NCBI GenBank assembly: GCA_015350385.1 | Contig: WNKI01000004.1 | Location: 902,174 to 966,173 of the forward strand | Direction of reading: 5' to 3' | DNA: 64,000 bases | From: Aculops lycopersici | Taxonomy: Eukaryota; Arthropoda; Arachnida; Trombidiformes; Eriophyidae | Program-made: the position numbers and the translations under genes | The notes under the pieces: generated by a model | What the model saw: the letters and a program-made list of their open reading frames with translations, nothing else | Told to the model about the DNA's origin: nothing | Databases searched by the model: none | Part shown: positions 1-10,057 of the stretch, in pieces | Layout: each line of letters opens with the position of its first letter | Position numbering within the stretch: the first letter of the stretch is position 1

Positions 1-36
1 AATTTAAGGTATAAGTGTAGCGAAAGAGATTGAATC

Positions 37-2948
37 TCAATACTCGATCTTCGATTGCCTATTCTTTCCTTTCCATTCTGTCGCCTTAATTGTTATCGGC
101 TTCTGGTAAAAACATCGATCGATGAAACCGTCCAAAGTTAAATAATAATGCCGCTTCACCTGCTCAAGCGAGTGGCCAACGTCGGGATAGAGTTGCATTT
201 GATGAAGTACGCCGCCAATTATGTGATGGTCTGTTAATGATTTCAAAAATTGCATCGAATGCTGAACATGAACCTGCTCGTCGGCAGTTCCATGTACAAT
301 AAGCAATTTGCGCATTGAAAATGCATAGCTTCTCTTGAGCAAATTGGTTCGCTCGTACTTCAAACTATTGGTATCGATCCAGGGCAGGCCCAAATAGTGT
401 TCAGCTGCATAGGAGCTCATGTAGCGCCAATTTGTAATTGGCGAAACGGCAACCGTGCATTGGATTAGCTTTGATTCGTCGTGGATGGTTGTTGCAAGGG
501 CAACGTAGGCCGAGGTTGAGGTGGGACCAAAGATTGCAATGCGCCGCCTGTCGACATAGGGAAAGAGATCGGTGTTTTCCACAATGAACTTGATCATGTC
601 AACCTGATCCTTTGCATTAAACAATGGCGAGTCAATCAACTGATCCTCTTGCGACAATCCGCCACCTGAACCGCCGGCCATGATTGCCTCAGGCGAAGTC
701 CACCTGTTACCTGAGCCACTGGAACTGCTCAACTTCGGATGGGTCCTTAAACAATCCACCTTGGCATAGATTAACTGCTTTCGACTGGCCAAATACTTGC
801 CCCAATCGAGATCGAACTTTTTCCAAACTTTGCGCTGGTCAATCTCAGAGGATTCAATGAGCAGGGGAAACCTCTTGTCCTTTTCCTCCTCGATTTCGTT
901 TGGCAAATATAATTTCATATAAACGTCACATGGAACCTGATCGTTTGTTTTGATTGCGATAAACTTTTCAATTGGCATCTGTTTTGTTCTAACCAAACTT
1001 TCCAAGTTCTCATTTCGACCCAAAACATAGCGACTCTCCATCACTCTACTTCCTTGTGTTGCATTACTGCCACCTGCTGCTGCTGCTGCTGCTTGTTGTT
1101 TTGGGGTAAATTTTGATCCAGCTAAGTGGGCGTCGAGTACTCGCATTCGCGTAACTGGAACCGAGGGACCAAGACACTCGTGAACGAGAAACTTGGCGCC
1201 GGGACTTATGTGCACATGATTGTAACCGCAGGGTTCGTCGAGCTCGCAGGTGAGACAGGTGGTTTGGCGCGAAGCAATCTCGCTGATGTCGGTTATTTTA
1301 TACAAATGTCGCTCGGCCTTCTCACTGATCGTCACCTCAAAGTACAGAGTATCCGTTTGAGGCTCGTACATTATAAGTCGGTCCACGTCAAACTCTCCGT
1401 GAGTCAGATACTTTGGCGCCCGATCGTCGCCTCTTAGTATGGCCACGTGGAAATGGTCGCCGATAACTGAGTCGGGTCTTGGCAGCGAGAAAAAGATGAG
1501 TCTCGTTCCGTTTGTATTAAATCCCGTTAGAATGGTTTGCTTTGCATTGGTACTCGGTGGAATGCGCTGATTAAAAGTGGTTAGAGTTTCGCATTTCCAA
1601 CTCGACGCCTTGGGGCCGCCAAAGAACGAGCTCCCGTTCTTGTCGGAGTCCTCGCAAAGACTTAACATTGAGCTCGTTTGCGCCCGATTCGACCACATGA
1701 TCATGATTTGATTGTTGTTTCCAGCTAGCCAACCTACATGCGTCACGTAGAAGCTCAACCGGGAGTCAGATTGCAATTGTTTCACCAATTCCGTCGGAGG
1801 AAATATCTCGCTCATCTCAGCAACTCCATTTTGAACCAAAGACTCCAGGTTAACCACATGCACGGCAACACGTGGATTTGTACCGCCGGCTCGAGCGTAT
1901 CGCTCCTGGTGAATCTTTGGATTGTTGTTTGACTCTTGGAGGTAACTATCATAGTATTCAATTGGATTTAAGTCGACCAATGCATCGCTGAAACTTAAGA
2001 AGGCCAGATGCTTTCCATCGGGCGACCACCACAGAGTGGCCTCGTTTGGCTGGTTGAATATGTTCACCCGGTACAAACTATCTGGCAATCCGTTGCGAAT
2101 AGATTCTGATAAAGCGCCAGTCTTGGTAACTCGCAACACTCGACCTCGCGAAAAGTCAGGTATGTAATAGATGTCATTTGATTCAATGAAGATGATTGAG
2201 TTTGTTGCTGGGCCCCAAGTGGCAAATTGAATCTGCGGCTTGCGAGTTGTGTAGTTGGCCTTGATTAAATCGTCCAAAAACTCCACAGTCTGACTGCTAA
2301 TATTGAAAATTGCATACCTGCCCGAAATCTGAGCTCCAAATTCGTAGCGCATATCCGAGATAAACAGAATAGATTGCCTATCCGCGGACAACTTGAATCC
2401 GGCCATCGTATGCAAGGTTTTGTCATAGGTCTTGACCAACATGGATGAGCTGGTGTTGGTTGCAGCATTGAAGATGACAATACTTCCATTGTGGTCAACA
2501 TAAACAATTTCGTGGTCACTCAGCCAGGTACCGTTGAAAACTTGGATCTTAAATTGATCTCCAATAACATTGTCGAAATCTAGCTTAACCCTATGAGTGT
2601 CTCCATCGCCGTCTTTCGTTTGTTTTTATTGGGATTTGTTTTGGAAAAATTTGGTTTTGTTGTCGTTAGTTAGTTAGGTAGTTAACCTATGCGATTTTAA
2701 TGCTTAAAAAACGAACCGGATCTCGAACTCAAATCAAGACTAGAGCTTGCGTTAAAATGATAAAATTAGCGTTGTATTGCAAAAATCTACTCACCTGGTG
2801 TCATCAAGATTATGGAAACAATGATTGCGGCACAAATACAACAGATAGCCAGCAGGGCAATCAGTGTACCTCGCCAATTGCGCTTTTCCTTTTCAGGTGC
2901 AATATCCTCGTCGTCGACTAAACCGCCAACTTTGTGTTCAAACTCCAT
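37..2948 (-). CDS. DPP6/DPP10-like inactive dipeptidyl peptidase family membrane protein
   Basis: Two exons read on the minus strand. Exon 1 (2948-2795) encodes a short acidic cytoplasmic segment and one membrane segment, about residues 26-49. A CCAG|GTGAGT donor follows, and exon 2 (2612-37) continues in phase 1, giving about 909 residues. This is type II S9B (DPP4/DPP6/DPP10) architecture: signal-anchor, beta-propeller, then alpha/beta hydrolase domain. The nucleophile elbow, GWSYGG in active DPP4, reads GPTSTSA near residues 747-753, so the catalytic Ser is not in place. Asp of HGTADE (about 829) and His of DVGHS (about 865) remain. The DPP6/DPP10 branch is likewise catalytically dead and serves as an auxiliary subunit of Kv4 channels. 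That role is inferred here, and a divergent enzyme using a shifted Ser cannot be excluded. The acceptor (ACGAAAG) has a weak pyrimidine tract. Confidence 0.85.
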
Positions 2949-4596
2949 GACTCTCTTCTCTTATCTTCTTATTAATAATTGATGATCTCTCGGTAAAATT
3001 TAATTGACGACAACAACAATAATTTTGGCCTCTTCAAAATCGACCCTACCTCTCTTAGGTATTGGGACCTTCAATTAACTCTTCCTATTTGTAATATTAG
3101 AAGGAAGTTGCAGGAATATAATACAAACAAATGAATGAAAGCAAGAGGAATCATGAGTGGAGCCAATAGCTCTTTTGTTGATGGAATGCAGTGAATGAAA
3201 TCTAGCAAAACTCTAACTCTCTCTCTCCCTCTCTGACTCTCTTATTCCACCTTTGACTAGCCCCAACAGTCAGCTAGTTGGCCAAAGTAAAAAACTCCCA
3301 ATCTAACCCTCTAACTAACTTGAATTGACATATCGTATATACCTCCTATCGACTTCCTATGAGCAGTTTAGCGCGCTCTTGTTGTTGGTTGTTAGCAATA
3401 GTAGTGGTAGCGCTGGAAGAGGAAACACTCAAACTCATACTTCCTCTTGGGCTTGTCTGCTAGCTAAAGCTGGCCAATGGTTGGGGCGCGAGAGCAAACA
3501 GAATAGCAATTCTCTTCTCCAATGGCAAGCTAAAGTGACAGATGAAAGGGAGCGATTGGAGCTAGACGCCGCCGCTGCTGCTGTTGATGCTCCTCTTTCT
3601 GCGTTGCCACCTTTTTATGTGCGAGTACAAAACTAAACATAAAACTCCCATTGAGTTTCCAAAGACTAGAGGGAGTTTGTTGGCCCAACTGCGAGTGGAA
3701 GTTGGCAAGAAAGAGCAAAGCGTACAAATGAGAAGATTGACCGAGAAGCGCCGCTAGGCGCACAGCGAGCGCTTGCCTCGCCACCAAGCAGCAGACACCT
3801 AGGGTATGTGTCTATGTGACTTGCTCGTTAGGTGATAGCAAGCTGGCTAGCCGACTAGCTCGTGATATACAATCTTCTATGGGAGGTAGTTGATAACATA
3901 ATACCAGTTGTTGTTGTTGTTGTTGCTGTTAGATTGGGTGCTGAGTTATAGTTGGTACAGTGCTCCAAATGTAGCATAGTATTTGCACTGGAGTGTTTAT
4001 TCATTGCAATACGACGAGCGGGTGGGTGAATTATTATGTTGTTGGTGTTGTAATTCTAAATGCCAACTAGATGGCGACTCTCTGGTGGATGGTCTCCACT
4101 AATTTCGCCTCAGGTTTACCTTGCTCCGAATATTTTATCCCATATTACTTCATTATTTTTTGGGGTAAATAAACTGGACCAGAACTTCCGTGTTTTCCAT
4201 TGGCGTTCAAATGCCTCAACAACACACAAGTTTGCGCTGTAGTCCAATTCTTTGTGATGATTAAATTCAACTCTCATGTATTCGCCAGCCATCATGGGTG
4301 CACTTCATCTATGTAAGTAGGCTGCCAAAGCTCTGTGTGTTAACGAGGAGTTGCATGGTGTTTTGTGTGTTTGTGCGAGTGTGTGTTGCCTAAAAACTGC
4401 AGTATTTTGAAAGTTTTATTTGCATTGATGATGGTGCACAGCAGCAATCTTATTAATTCATTCTAATTCTATACAATTACCGAGACCATACCATCATATT
4501 ATTATCGGCCTGAATGAAACTATCAACATCATTATTGTCATTAGATTTTATATTTATTTTATCAGCTGACAAACGCGAAACCCTCCTACAACTATT
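2949..4596. other. Divergent spacer between DPP-like and PA-domain genes
   Basis: Non-coding spacer between two head-to-head genes. It holds TCTC-rich stretches (about 3215-3245), a TTG run (about 3908-3930) and several GCTAGC-type words. Short open frames on both strands have no recognisable protein character. Promoters of both genes are expected here, but I see no convincing core element. Confidence 0.5.
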
Positions 4597-5298
4597 ATGA
4601 GGAACAAACTCCTTCTCTTGGCCATTTTGACTCTTGTGATCACCTACATCCCTCATCCTAATTCAATATTTATTCTCTGCGATAGCGACAATCACCCTAA
4701 AACATCATCATCAACAGGAACAACAACTTCAACAACAACCAGCACCACCACCACTGGTAGTGGTAGCGTTAGTAACAATAACATCAACACTAAAGACAAC
4801 AATCCCAAGACATCACAATACACAACCAAGGACATCTACTTCATCATCTCCGAGCCGGAGAGTCTCAGGTATTCCTTCAAAGCAAGGGCCTCTAGGATCG
4901 GGGTTCCCTTCGATAAGCAATGGTCGAATGTCGCCCTAGCCCTAGCCGAGCCGAGGGATTCGTGTACATCCCTCATAAATAAGTTAGATCTTACTGGAAA
5001 TGTTGCCCTTGTTGAGCGAGGCGGTTGTTCATTCTTAGAGAAGTGCATTGAAATCGAACGAAGCGGTGGAATTGGAATGATTGTTTATGATTATGATAGG
5101 CACAATGATGAGAATTATATTGAGATGATTGATGACAACACATCGAGAAATTGTAGCATACCGGCAGTTTCCCTATTAGGCAAAGATGGCCATTGGATAG
5201 TGCAATCGTTGATGTATTTAAAACTAACTCGTGCCGTTATTACAATACCCGTTAGTCCAGGCAAAGGCAAACCCTCAAGTCCCCCTTGGCAATGGTAG
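4597..5298 (+). CDS. PA-domain secreted glycoprotein, PRADC1-like
   Basis: 233 residues in a single exon. An N-terminal hydrophobic signal peptide covers about residues 3-28 (LLLLAILTLVITYI core). A Ser/Thr/Asn-rich linker follows (about 33-75), then a protease-associated (PA) domain (about 80-225). The signature is clear in NVALVERGGCSFLEKCIEIERSG, followed by GIGMIVYDYD and the IPAVSLLGKDG strand, the usual order in PRADC1/PAP21 proteins. Those family members are secreted glycoproteins made of a lone PA domain without a peptidase. The short C-tail ends in PPWQW. The gene converges on the CD36-family gene, with only about 31 bases between the two stop codons, so their 3' UTRs must overlap or be extremely short. 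Confidence 0.85.
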   Translation: MRNKLLLLAILTLVITYIPHPNSIFILCDSDNHPKTSSSTGTTTSTTTSTTTTGSGSVSNNNINTKDNNPKTSQYTTKDIYFIISEPESLRYSFKARASRIGVPFDKQWSNVALALAEPRDSCTSLINKLDLTGNVALVERGGCSFLEKCIEIERSGGIGMIVYDYDRHNDENYIEMIDDNTSRNCSIPAVSLLGKDGHWIVQSLMYLKLTRAVITIPVSPGKGKPSSPPWQW

Positions 5299-5329
5299 TA
5301 AATCTAGTCTCTCTTTCTCTCATCAAGAC

Positions 5330-6883
5330 TCACGACAGCGAGGTTGCTGCCCCAGCCTCAACTTCACCGGCTGTCGCCGATCCAGTTGCAGGATTTGGAG
5401 TTTTCTGAGGACTTGTCCTCTTGATCTTATTATTGGTTGGCTTAAAGAAGAGATATCTCGCTATCAATACCAAGGATCCACCAACCACCATTCCAATGCC
5501 CGCCACCTCGTAGTATTCGATCACATACTGTAGTAGCTTGATTGGACCAACAACCTCATCGGGCACCAAGAACGATTCGCTGATGGCAAATAACGGGGCG
5601 TATGTCAAATTTTGTACCTGTGATAAATCTCTCATGTATGGTTGTTTCACAAACTTGAAGACTGCAACAAATGTCAAATTAGCAGCCAACAAGCTGCCAG
5701 TTGTCGAATCTAAATAGAACGATTGTTTTTCTGATATCTCCTTGCCAACTGTATCCGTATCAACTAGATTTCGAATCCGTCTATCAACTCCTTTTAAATT
5801 TCCTCTAGCAAAATAGATCGGCGAGTCAAAGAAACATGGGCCCATCGACATGAGTCCATCGAATTGACAATCATAAGTTCGAGTGTCCGAACAGTAGCAC
5901 TTGTTGCCTGGATTACTTCGTGCCCCCTGATATAAACGTTGTGATAGTTCATACTCAAGGGCAACCATATTGTTGGATAGAGTAACCTCTTCAACTGGAT
6001 CTAAATAAAAACTCCTGCACAAAGGGTATAGGAAAATTTTCAGAGGTTTACCTTTTGAAATGAATGGCTTGAACAGTTCGCCATTTGTACCTTCAATGGC
6101 ATTGCACTTGTTACTACTCCAAATATTCATCTTTTGCTTACCCCTCCACTTGCTCATGTCGCCGAACTTTTCAGTCGCCTTGTATCCAGTCCAAATTTCA
6201 ATCTTATCAATGGTTCGGTTGAGAACAAACACCAAACCAAAGGTATTCTCAGGTGGACCTGGCGGCACCAAACTTTTGAGACCAAATCTGGAAGCCAAGT
6301 TTGTAATCGAATCTAATAGTTCCACTTTACGCCCATCAAGCAATCGTCTAGCCGATGTCTTGACTATTAGTCGTTCGTTGAAATTGTCTAGCAAAACATT
6401 AACCGCATTGAATACAACAGGTTCGGTAATCCTTTGGAAAGGTACTCGATCTATCACCATCGATCTGACTTGTTTTAAAACTCCCGGAACAATCGGATTT
6501 AGCATATAGAATTTTTCATCAAAATTTGCGGATTTCTCCTCAATGGGCACCATCTTTCTCAAACTATCAAACTGAAGGAGGTCACCTGATTTGAGAAAAG
6601 CTGGATTCTCTTTCAATATAATGCTTCTATATACATATGGACCCTTGAGTCCAAGTTTCATCTCCTTGCCCCTCAAAACTTCTCTAGGATTCTTGATTTC
6701 ATATATGTGATAGTTTGCGGTGGTGCCAAATGGTGGATTTATATACTTAGGATATACCATACCACCCTCCTTGAGATTTAAGAACATACCTATACCAACT
6801 CTAAGGCCAACCGGAAATGTGAAGTACATGAGGCCGCCTCCTGCAACCGCAAGGGCGCTCATCATTGTAATCATGCTTGCCAT
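5330..6883 (-). CDS. CD36 family scavenger receptor (SCARB/LIMP-2-like)
   Basis: 517 residues, one exon. The two-membrane-segment CD36 plan is present: an N-terminal hydrophobic stretch (about 5-32, rich in Ala/Gly/Met), a large ectodomain, and a C-terminal membrane segment (about 455-480, GIGMVVGGSLVLIARYLFF) followed by a Lys/Thr/Pro-rich tail. Family landmarks include NPREVLRGKEMKLGLKGPYVY near the N terminus, IWTGYKATEKFGDMSKW in the middle, the Cys cluster KCYCSDTRTYDC, and SPIYFARG. Family members bind lipids, lipoproteins or apoptotic cells at the plasma membrane or act in lysosomes; which applies here cannot be told. A tiny upstream frame (ATG about 6918, stop after 9 codons) precedes the start and could dampen translation. 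Confidence 0.92.
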   Translation of the reverse strand: MASMITMMSALAVAGGGLMYFTFPVGLRVGIGMFLNLKEGGMVYPKYINPPFGTTANYHIYEIKNPREVLRGKEMKLGLKGPYVYRSIILKENPAFLKSGDLLQFDSLRKMVPIEEKSANFDEKFYMLNPIVPGVLKQVRSMVIDRVPFQRITEPVVFNAVNVLLDNFNERLIVKTSARRLLDGRKVELLDSITNLASRFGLKSLVPPGPPENTFGLVFVLNRTIDKIEIWTGYKATEKFGDMSKWRGKQKMNIWSSNKCNAIEGTNGELFKPFISKGKPLKIFLYPLCRSFYLDPVEEVTLSNNMVALEYELSQRLYQGARSNPGNKCYCSDTRTYDCQFDGLMSMGPCFFDSPIYFARGNLKGVDRRIRNLVDTDTVGKEISEKQSFYLDSTTGSLLAANLTFVAVFKFVKQPYMRDLSQVQNLTYAPLFAISESFLVPDEVVGPIKLLQYVIEYYEVAGIGMVVGGSLVLIARYLFFKPTNNKIKRTSPQKTPNPATGSATAGEVEAGAATSLS

Positions 6884-6967
6884 TCTGACTCAAAAATTGA
6901 CCAAAGGACTCTTCATTGTTAGATTTGTATGATATACTTGACTTTGATACTGACAACAATAATCTAC

Positions 6968-7006
6968 AGCCTCCTGTTTAGTGCGATTCGCATTAAACAG
7001 GAGGCT
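6968..7006. repeat. Near-perfect 39-bp palindromic hairpin
   Basis: Arms AGCCTCCTGTTTA and TAAACAGGAGGCT (13 bp, perfect) flank a 13-nt centre, GTGCGATTCGCAT, that is itself mostly self-complementary (TGCG/CGCA). The whole element can fold into one long stem. It lies in the spacer between the CD36-family gene and RagC/D. Confidence 0.85.
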
Positions 7007-7095
7007 TCTAGATTGATCCTCATGGTATGGTTAAGGCCAATATTTTTGTCCTTGACACCTAGTTGGTAACAACCAGTTGCGTGACAAGGGGCCCT

Positions 7096-7121
7096 CAGGC
7101 ATCTTGTCTTCAAGATGCCTG
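7096..7121. repeat. Perfect 11-bp-stem hairpin with TCTT loop
   Basis: CAGGCATCTTG, loop TCTT, CAAGATGCCTG: 11 uninterrupted pairs. It is the second of three strong hairpins within 290 bp. Confidence 0.85.
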
Positions 7122-7231
7122 TTTCGAAAGATAGTCATGGTAACCACAAGACCGTAAGGCTGTTATGTAAATGTAGTCTAGAAAGAAAGGTTACGAAAGG
7201 TGCATGCAGGCTGTTGTGCATCACGAGCTTT

Positions 7232-7255
7232 TGGTGCGCACTATCCATCGCACCA
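7232..7255. repeat. 7-bp-stem hairpin
   Basis: TGGTGCG and CGCACCA separated by 10 nt. The weakest of the three hairpins in this spacer. Confidence 0.6.
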
Positions 7256-7485
7256 CTCACACGCGATGAAAGTTATCCAGAATGACACAGATGTCTCCTT
7301 TTTTATGTTGCAGAAACTTATACCAACATGAACATATTCGATAATCTTATTAACCACCGAAAATATTAGAATTACACACCTTTTATTGCACCCCACCAGA
7401 GATAATTCTCATGTCCATTTGCTACCTTCAACCAAGGTGCATTAATCTTGATTTATTACAATCCAATTGTTGTCATATCGCAATC

Positions 7486-8529
7486 ATGAGTGGTAGCAGT
7501 GGTGACCAACAAGACGCCCTGATATCACTTCAAGGGCCCGAGAGTGACAAGTCTTGTTCATTGGACGACAAGCCACGAATATTAATTATGGGCCTTAGAC
7601 GAAGTGGTAAGTCATCTATTCAGAAAGTTGTATTCCACAAGTTATCACCAAATGAGACACTTTTATTAGAGAGTACCAACAAGATTGTTAAGGACGACAT
7701 ATCAGACTCATCCTTTGTGTCATTTGTTATCTGGGACTTTCCAGGTCAAATTGATTTTTGTGATCCAACTTTCGACTCTAAACACATATTTGGCAAGTGT
7801 GGAGCGCTAGTCTTTGTTATTGATGCTCAAGATGATTACACCGAAGCGATGAATAAGTTGCACATGACGGTTGTTCATGCCCACAAGATTAATCCAGACA
7901 TTACATTTGAGGTATTCATTCACAAGGTAGATGGATTATCTGATGATGCAAAGATTGAGGCACAAAGCAATATAAATATACGAGCAAATGAGGACCTAAT
8001 GTTTGCTGGTTACGAGAATGTTAGGTTGAGCTTTTACCTAACTTCAATCTATGATCACACTATCTTTGAGGCATTCTCAAAAGTGGTCCAGAAGCTTATA
8101 CGCCAGTTGCCAACTTTGGGCAACTTACTCAACTTCTTCATTTCAAACTCAGGTATAGAGAAAGCTTTCCTTTTCGATGTGGTAACCAAGATTTACATTG
8201 CTACAGATTACGCGCCCGTCGACATGCAAAGTTACGAACTATGTTGCGATATGATCGATGTAATCATTGACATATCATGCATATACGGAGTCGACGAGCA
8301 CAATGATAGCTCAGCCTTTGACGAACAGTCATTTTCTGTGATAAAACTCAACAATGGAACTGCCCTGTATCTTAGAGAAGTCAACAAATTTCTAGCTCTA
8401 GTTTGCATATTGAGGGAGGAAAACTTCAACGAGAAACAAGGTGTCATCGATTACAATTTTCAATGCTTCAAGCAAGCAATCAAAGAGGTGTTCGAATTGA
8501 AGAATGGCAACACCTTAGCCGCAAGTTGA
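7486..8529 (+). CDS. RagC-D: Rag GTPase C/D (mTORC1 amino-acid signalling)
   Basis: 347 residues if started at the second ATG (7486). An in-frame ATG at 7411 would add 25 residues with no counterpart in the family. The G1 loop GLRRSGKSSIQKVVFHK is exactly the RagC/D form. Other landmarks are SPNETLLLESTNKI, the G3 region IWDFPGQIDF, and G4 HKVDGLSDD. The C-terminal roadblock-like domain carries NSGIEKAFLFDVVTKIYIATD and MQSYELCCDMIDVIIDISCIYG. RagC/D pairs with RagA/B on the lysosome surface, is anchored by Ragulator, and recruits mTORC1 when amino acids are plentiful. Intronless here. Confidence 0.95.
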   Translation: MSGSSGDQQDALISLQGPESDKSCSLDDKPRILIMGLRRSGKSSIQKVVFHKLSPNETLLLESTNKIVKDDISDSSFVSFVIWDFPGQIDFCDPTFDSKHIFGKCGALVFVIDAQDDYTEAMNKLHMTVVHAHKINPDITFEVFIHKVDGLSDDAKIEAQSNINIRANEDLMFAGYENVRLSFYLTSIYDHTIFEAFSKVVQKLIRQLPTLGNLLNFFISNSGIEKAFLFDVVTKIYIATDYAPVDMQSYELCCDMIDVIIDISCIYGVDEHNDSSAFDEQSFSVIKLNNGTALYLREVNKFLALVCILREENFNEKQGVIDYNFQCFKQAIKEVFELKNGNTLAAS

Positions 8530-8643
8530 GATTCTCTTATACATTGTTACTGTATAGTAAAAATCTTGAGCTTGGTTATCACTCAAAATTTTTGATTGAA
8601 TTTGATTTGTAAAGTAATTATTTCTCTATTAACCTATTATAAA

Positions 8644-9483
8644 TTATTTCTTACGACGCTTGATCTTTGACACATAGGCCGTGATAAGTGACTGAATCTT
8701 GATTGGATTGATCTCGCCGTTTTTAGAGTGGCACACCTTGGGTACAGCTCGTCTTAGCACATCCTTATATTCCTCCTTGCTTATAGTTTTATTTTTGTAG
8801 AATGGTTTTAAAGCTATCTTGACCTCCTCGATGACCCTCTCTTGTCTATTCAACTTTTGCAAGTACCTTTGCTGATTGTTAAGTGAGACAGCTGAGGACG
8901 GCCAGCCGTCGTCGTTGTTGTCGGTTTTGTGAGATGTGTTCAAGCCACTTGAACTGTTATTATTTCTACCCTCGTGCTCTTGAACAGGCGACAGAGGAGG
9001 GCTATCACAAGGACTAATAGGGACTATTGGCTCTTCCGGATCATAAATATCACTCGGCGAAGAGGATGAGCTCGAATAATGACGAGGGCGAGTATTAGAC
9101 TTGGGTGACAGTGGTGGTTGTGTTGGAGGTGGTGGTGGTGGTTTAGATGGTGGCAATGCTGGCGGTGGTGCTTGTATCTTTTGAGGTTTGGAACTTGTCT
9201 CAGGTTGCGGGGGCTTGAGCTTGGGGCTTGGTAAGGTCGGGGCTTGATTTTGCTCGCTAACTGGAGGAGGAGGATGTAGAGCAGCAGTTATTATTGGTTG
9301 TGGTGGTGGTGGTGGTGATGATGTAAGCGTCTTGCTTTGTAGTGGCGCTGCAGCCTGTTGTTCTTTCCTAGTCGACGATGATGAGGTCGATGATGTGTCC
9401 TTAAAGATAATTCGTCCATGTTTGCAACGCTTCATCTTAACGCCCACTGGCCCATCAAAGCTTTTGTCCTTCGATGGATCCAT
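8644..9483 (-). CDS. PHRF1/SCAF11-type C-terminal domain protein
   Basis: 279 residues. About 190 N-terminal residues are disordered and Pro/Ser-rich, with long PPPP runs. The last 75 or so match the conserved C-terminal domain of PHRF1 and SCAF11: LNRQERVIEEVKIALKPFYK, EEYKDVLRRAVPKVCHSKNGEINP, then ITAYVSKIKRRKK. In PHRF1 this domain follows RING, PHD and CTD-binding regions; none of those is present, so this is a domain-only protein. A nuclear, transcription/splicing-linked role is inferred from the family. Its ATG lies inside the last codons of the upstream COQ10 gene on the same strand, with a 29-nt overlap in another frame. Confidence 0.7.
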   Translation of the reverse strand: MDPSKDKSFDGPVGVKMKRCKHGRIIFKDTSSTSSSSTRKEQQAAAPLQSKTLTSSPPPPPQPIITAALHPPPPVSEQNQAPTLPSPKLKPPQPETSSKPQKIQAPPPALPPSKPPPPPPTQPPLSPKSNTRPRHYSSSSSSPSDIYDPEEPIVPISPCDSPPLSPVQEHEGRNNNSSSGLNTSHKTDNNDDGWPSSAVSLNNQQRYLQKLNRQERVIEEVKIALKPFYKNKTISKEEYKDVLRRAVPKVCHSKNGEINPIKIQSLITAYVSKIKRRKK

Positions 9484-9979
9484 TTAGCTTCTTTGCTGGT
9501 CCATATAACTTTTCAGAGCGTTTCAGAAAAGCATCCACATTTAGACGTACCATTTCATCGAAGATGGGCGACGCGAGCCTCGCTGTCAGCAACGACTTAA
9601 ATTCGAATGATACATAAAAATCTAACAGGCAAACTTCGTTTGGTGAGTAGCGGCTCGGTGGGGTATCAAACTTCCACCTTGTTTCTAAATGTTTGAATAA
9701 AACTCCTTCAATACAGGAGGCGCCTATTAGCTTTGGCCTATCTAAGCGGACGATGGAAGTATAGGATTCAAGTAGTGGGGGGAAGCCAATTTCCAATTTT
9801 GCCTTTACACGTGTTTTGCTCTTTTCGACCACCTCGGATTTCCTACAAGCTGGAACGAAGAGGTGATATTTGTCCACAGCTGCAACAACGTCAAATAATT
9901 GTTCTCTGGTGTAACCGATAAGTCTTCTCTCTGAATATGTTCTAATAGAATTTACAAAAGCCATCGCTGTTGTGGGCAT
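9455..9979 (-). CDS. COQ10: COQ10 coenzyme Q-binding protein (START-like)
   Basis: 174 residues. This is a polyketide cyclase/START-like fold protein of the COQ10 family. Landmarks are YSERRLIGYTREQLFDVVAAVDKYHLFVPACRKSEVV at the N terminus, AKLEIGFPPLLESYTSIV in the core and FYVSFEFKSLLTARLASPIFDEM near the C-terminal helix. COQ10 binds coenzyme Q in the mitochondrial matrix and is needed for efficient respiration. The N terminus before the domain is short. The frame stays open upstream of the ATG through a GCC/ACC-rich stretch back to a TAG at about 10107, without another ATG. A targeting sequence from a non-ATG start or an unseen exon is therefore possible. The 3' end overlaps the PHRF1-like ORF by 29 nt. 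Confidence 0.9.
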   Translation of the reverse strand: MPTTAMAFVNSIRTYSERRLIGYTREQLFDVVAAVDKYHLFVPACRKSEVVEKSKTRVKAKLEIGFPPLLESYTSIVRLDRPKLIGASCIEGVLFKHLETRWKFDTPPSRYSPNEVCLLDFYVSFEFKSLLTARLASPIFDEMVRLNVDAFLKRSEKLYGPAKKLNGSIEGQKL

Positions 9980-10003
9980 TCGGCAGCCGATGGCGATGGC
10001 GGC

Positions 10004-10057
10004 GGCGGCGGCGTTCGCGGTGGTGGTAGCGGCGGCGGCGTTCGCGGTGGTGGTAGC
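10004..10057. repeat. 27-bp direct repeat, two perfect copies
   Basis: Copies at 10004-10030 and 10031-10057 (GGC-rich start, TTCGCGG centre, TGGTGGTAGC end), followed by a partial third. The unit is 9 codons long and keeps the frame open upstream of the COQ10 ATG. Confidence 0.85.
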
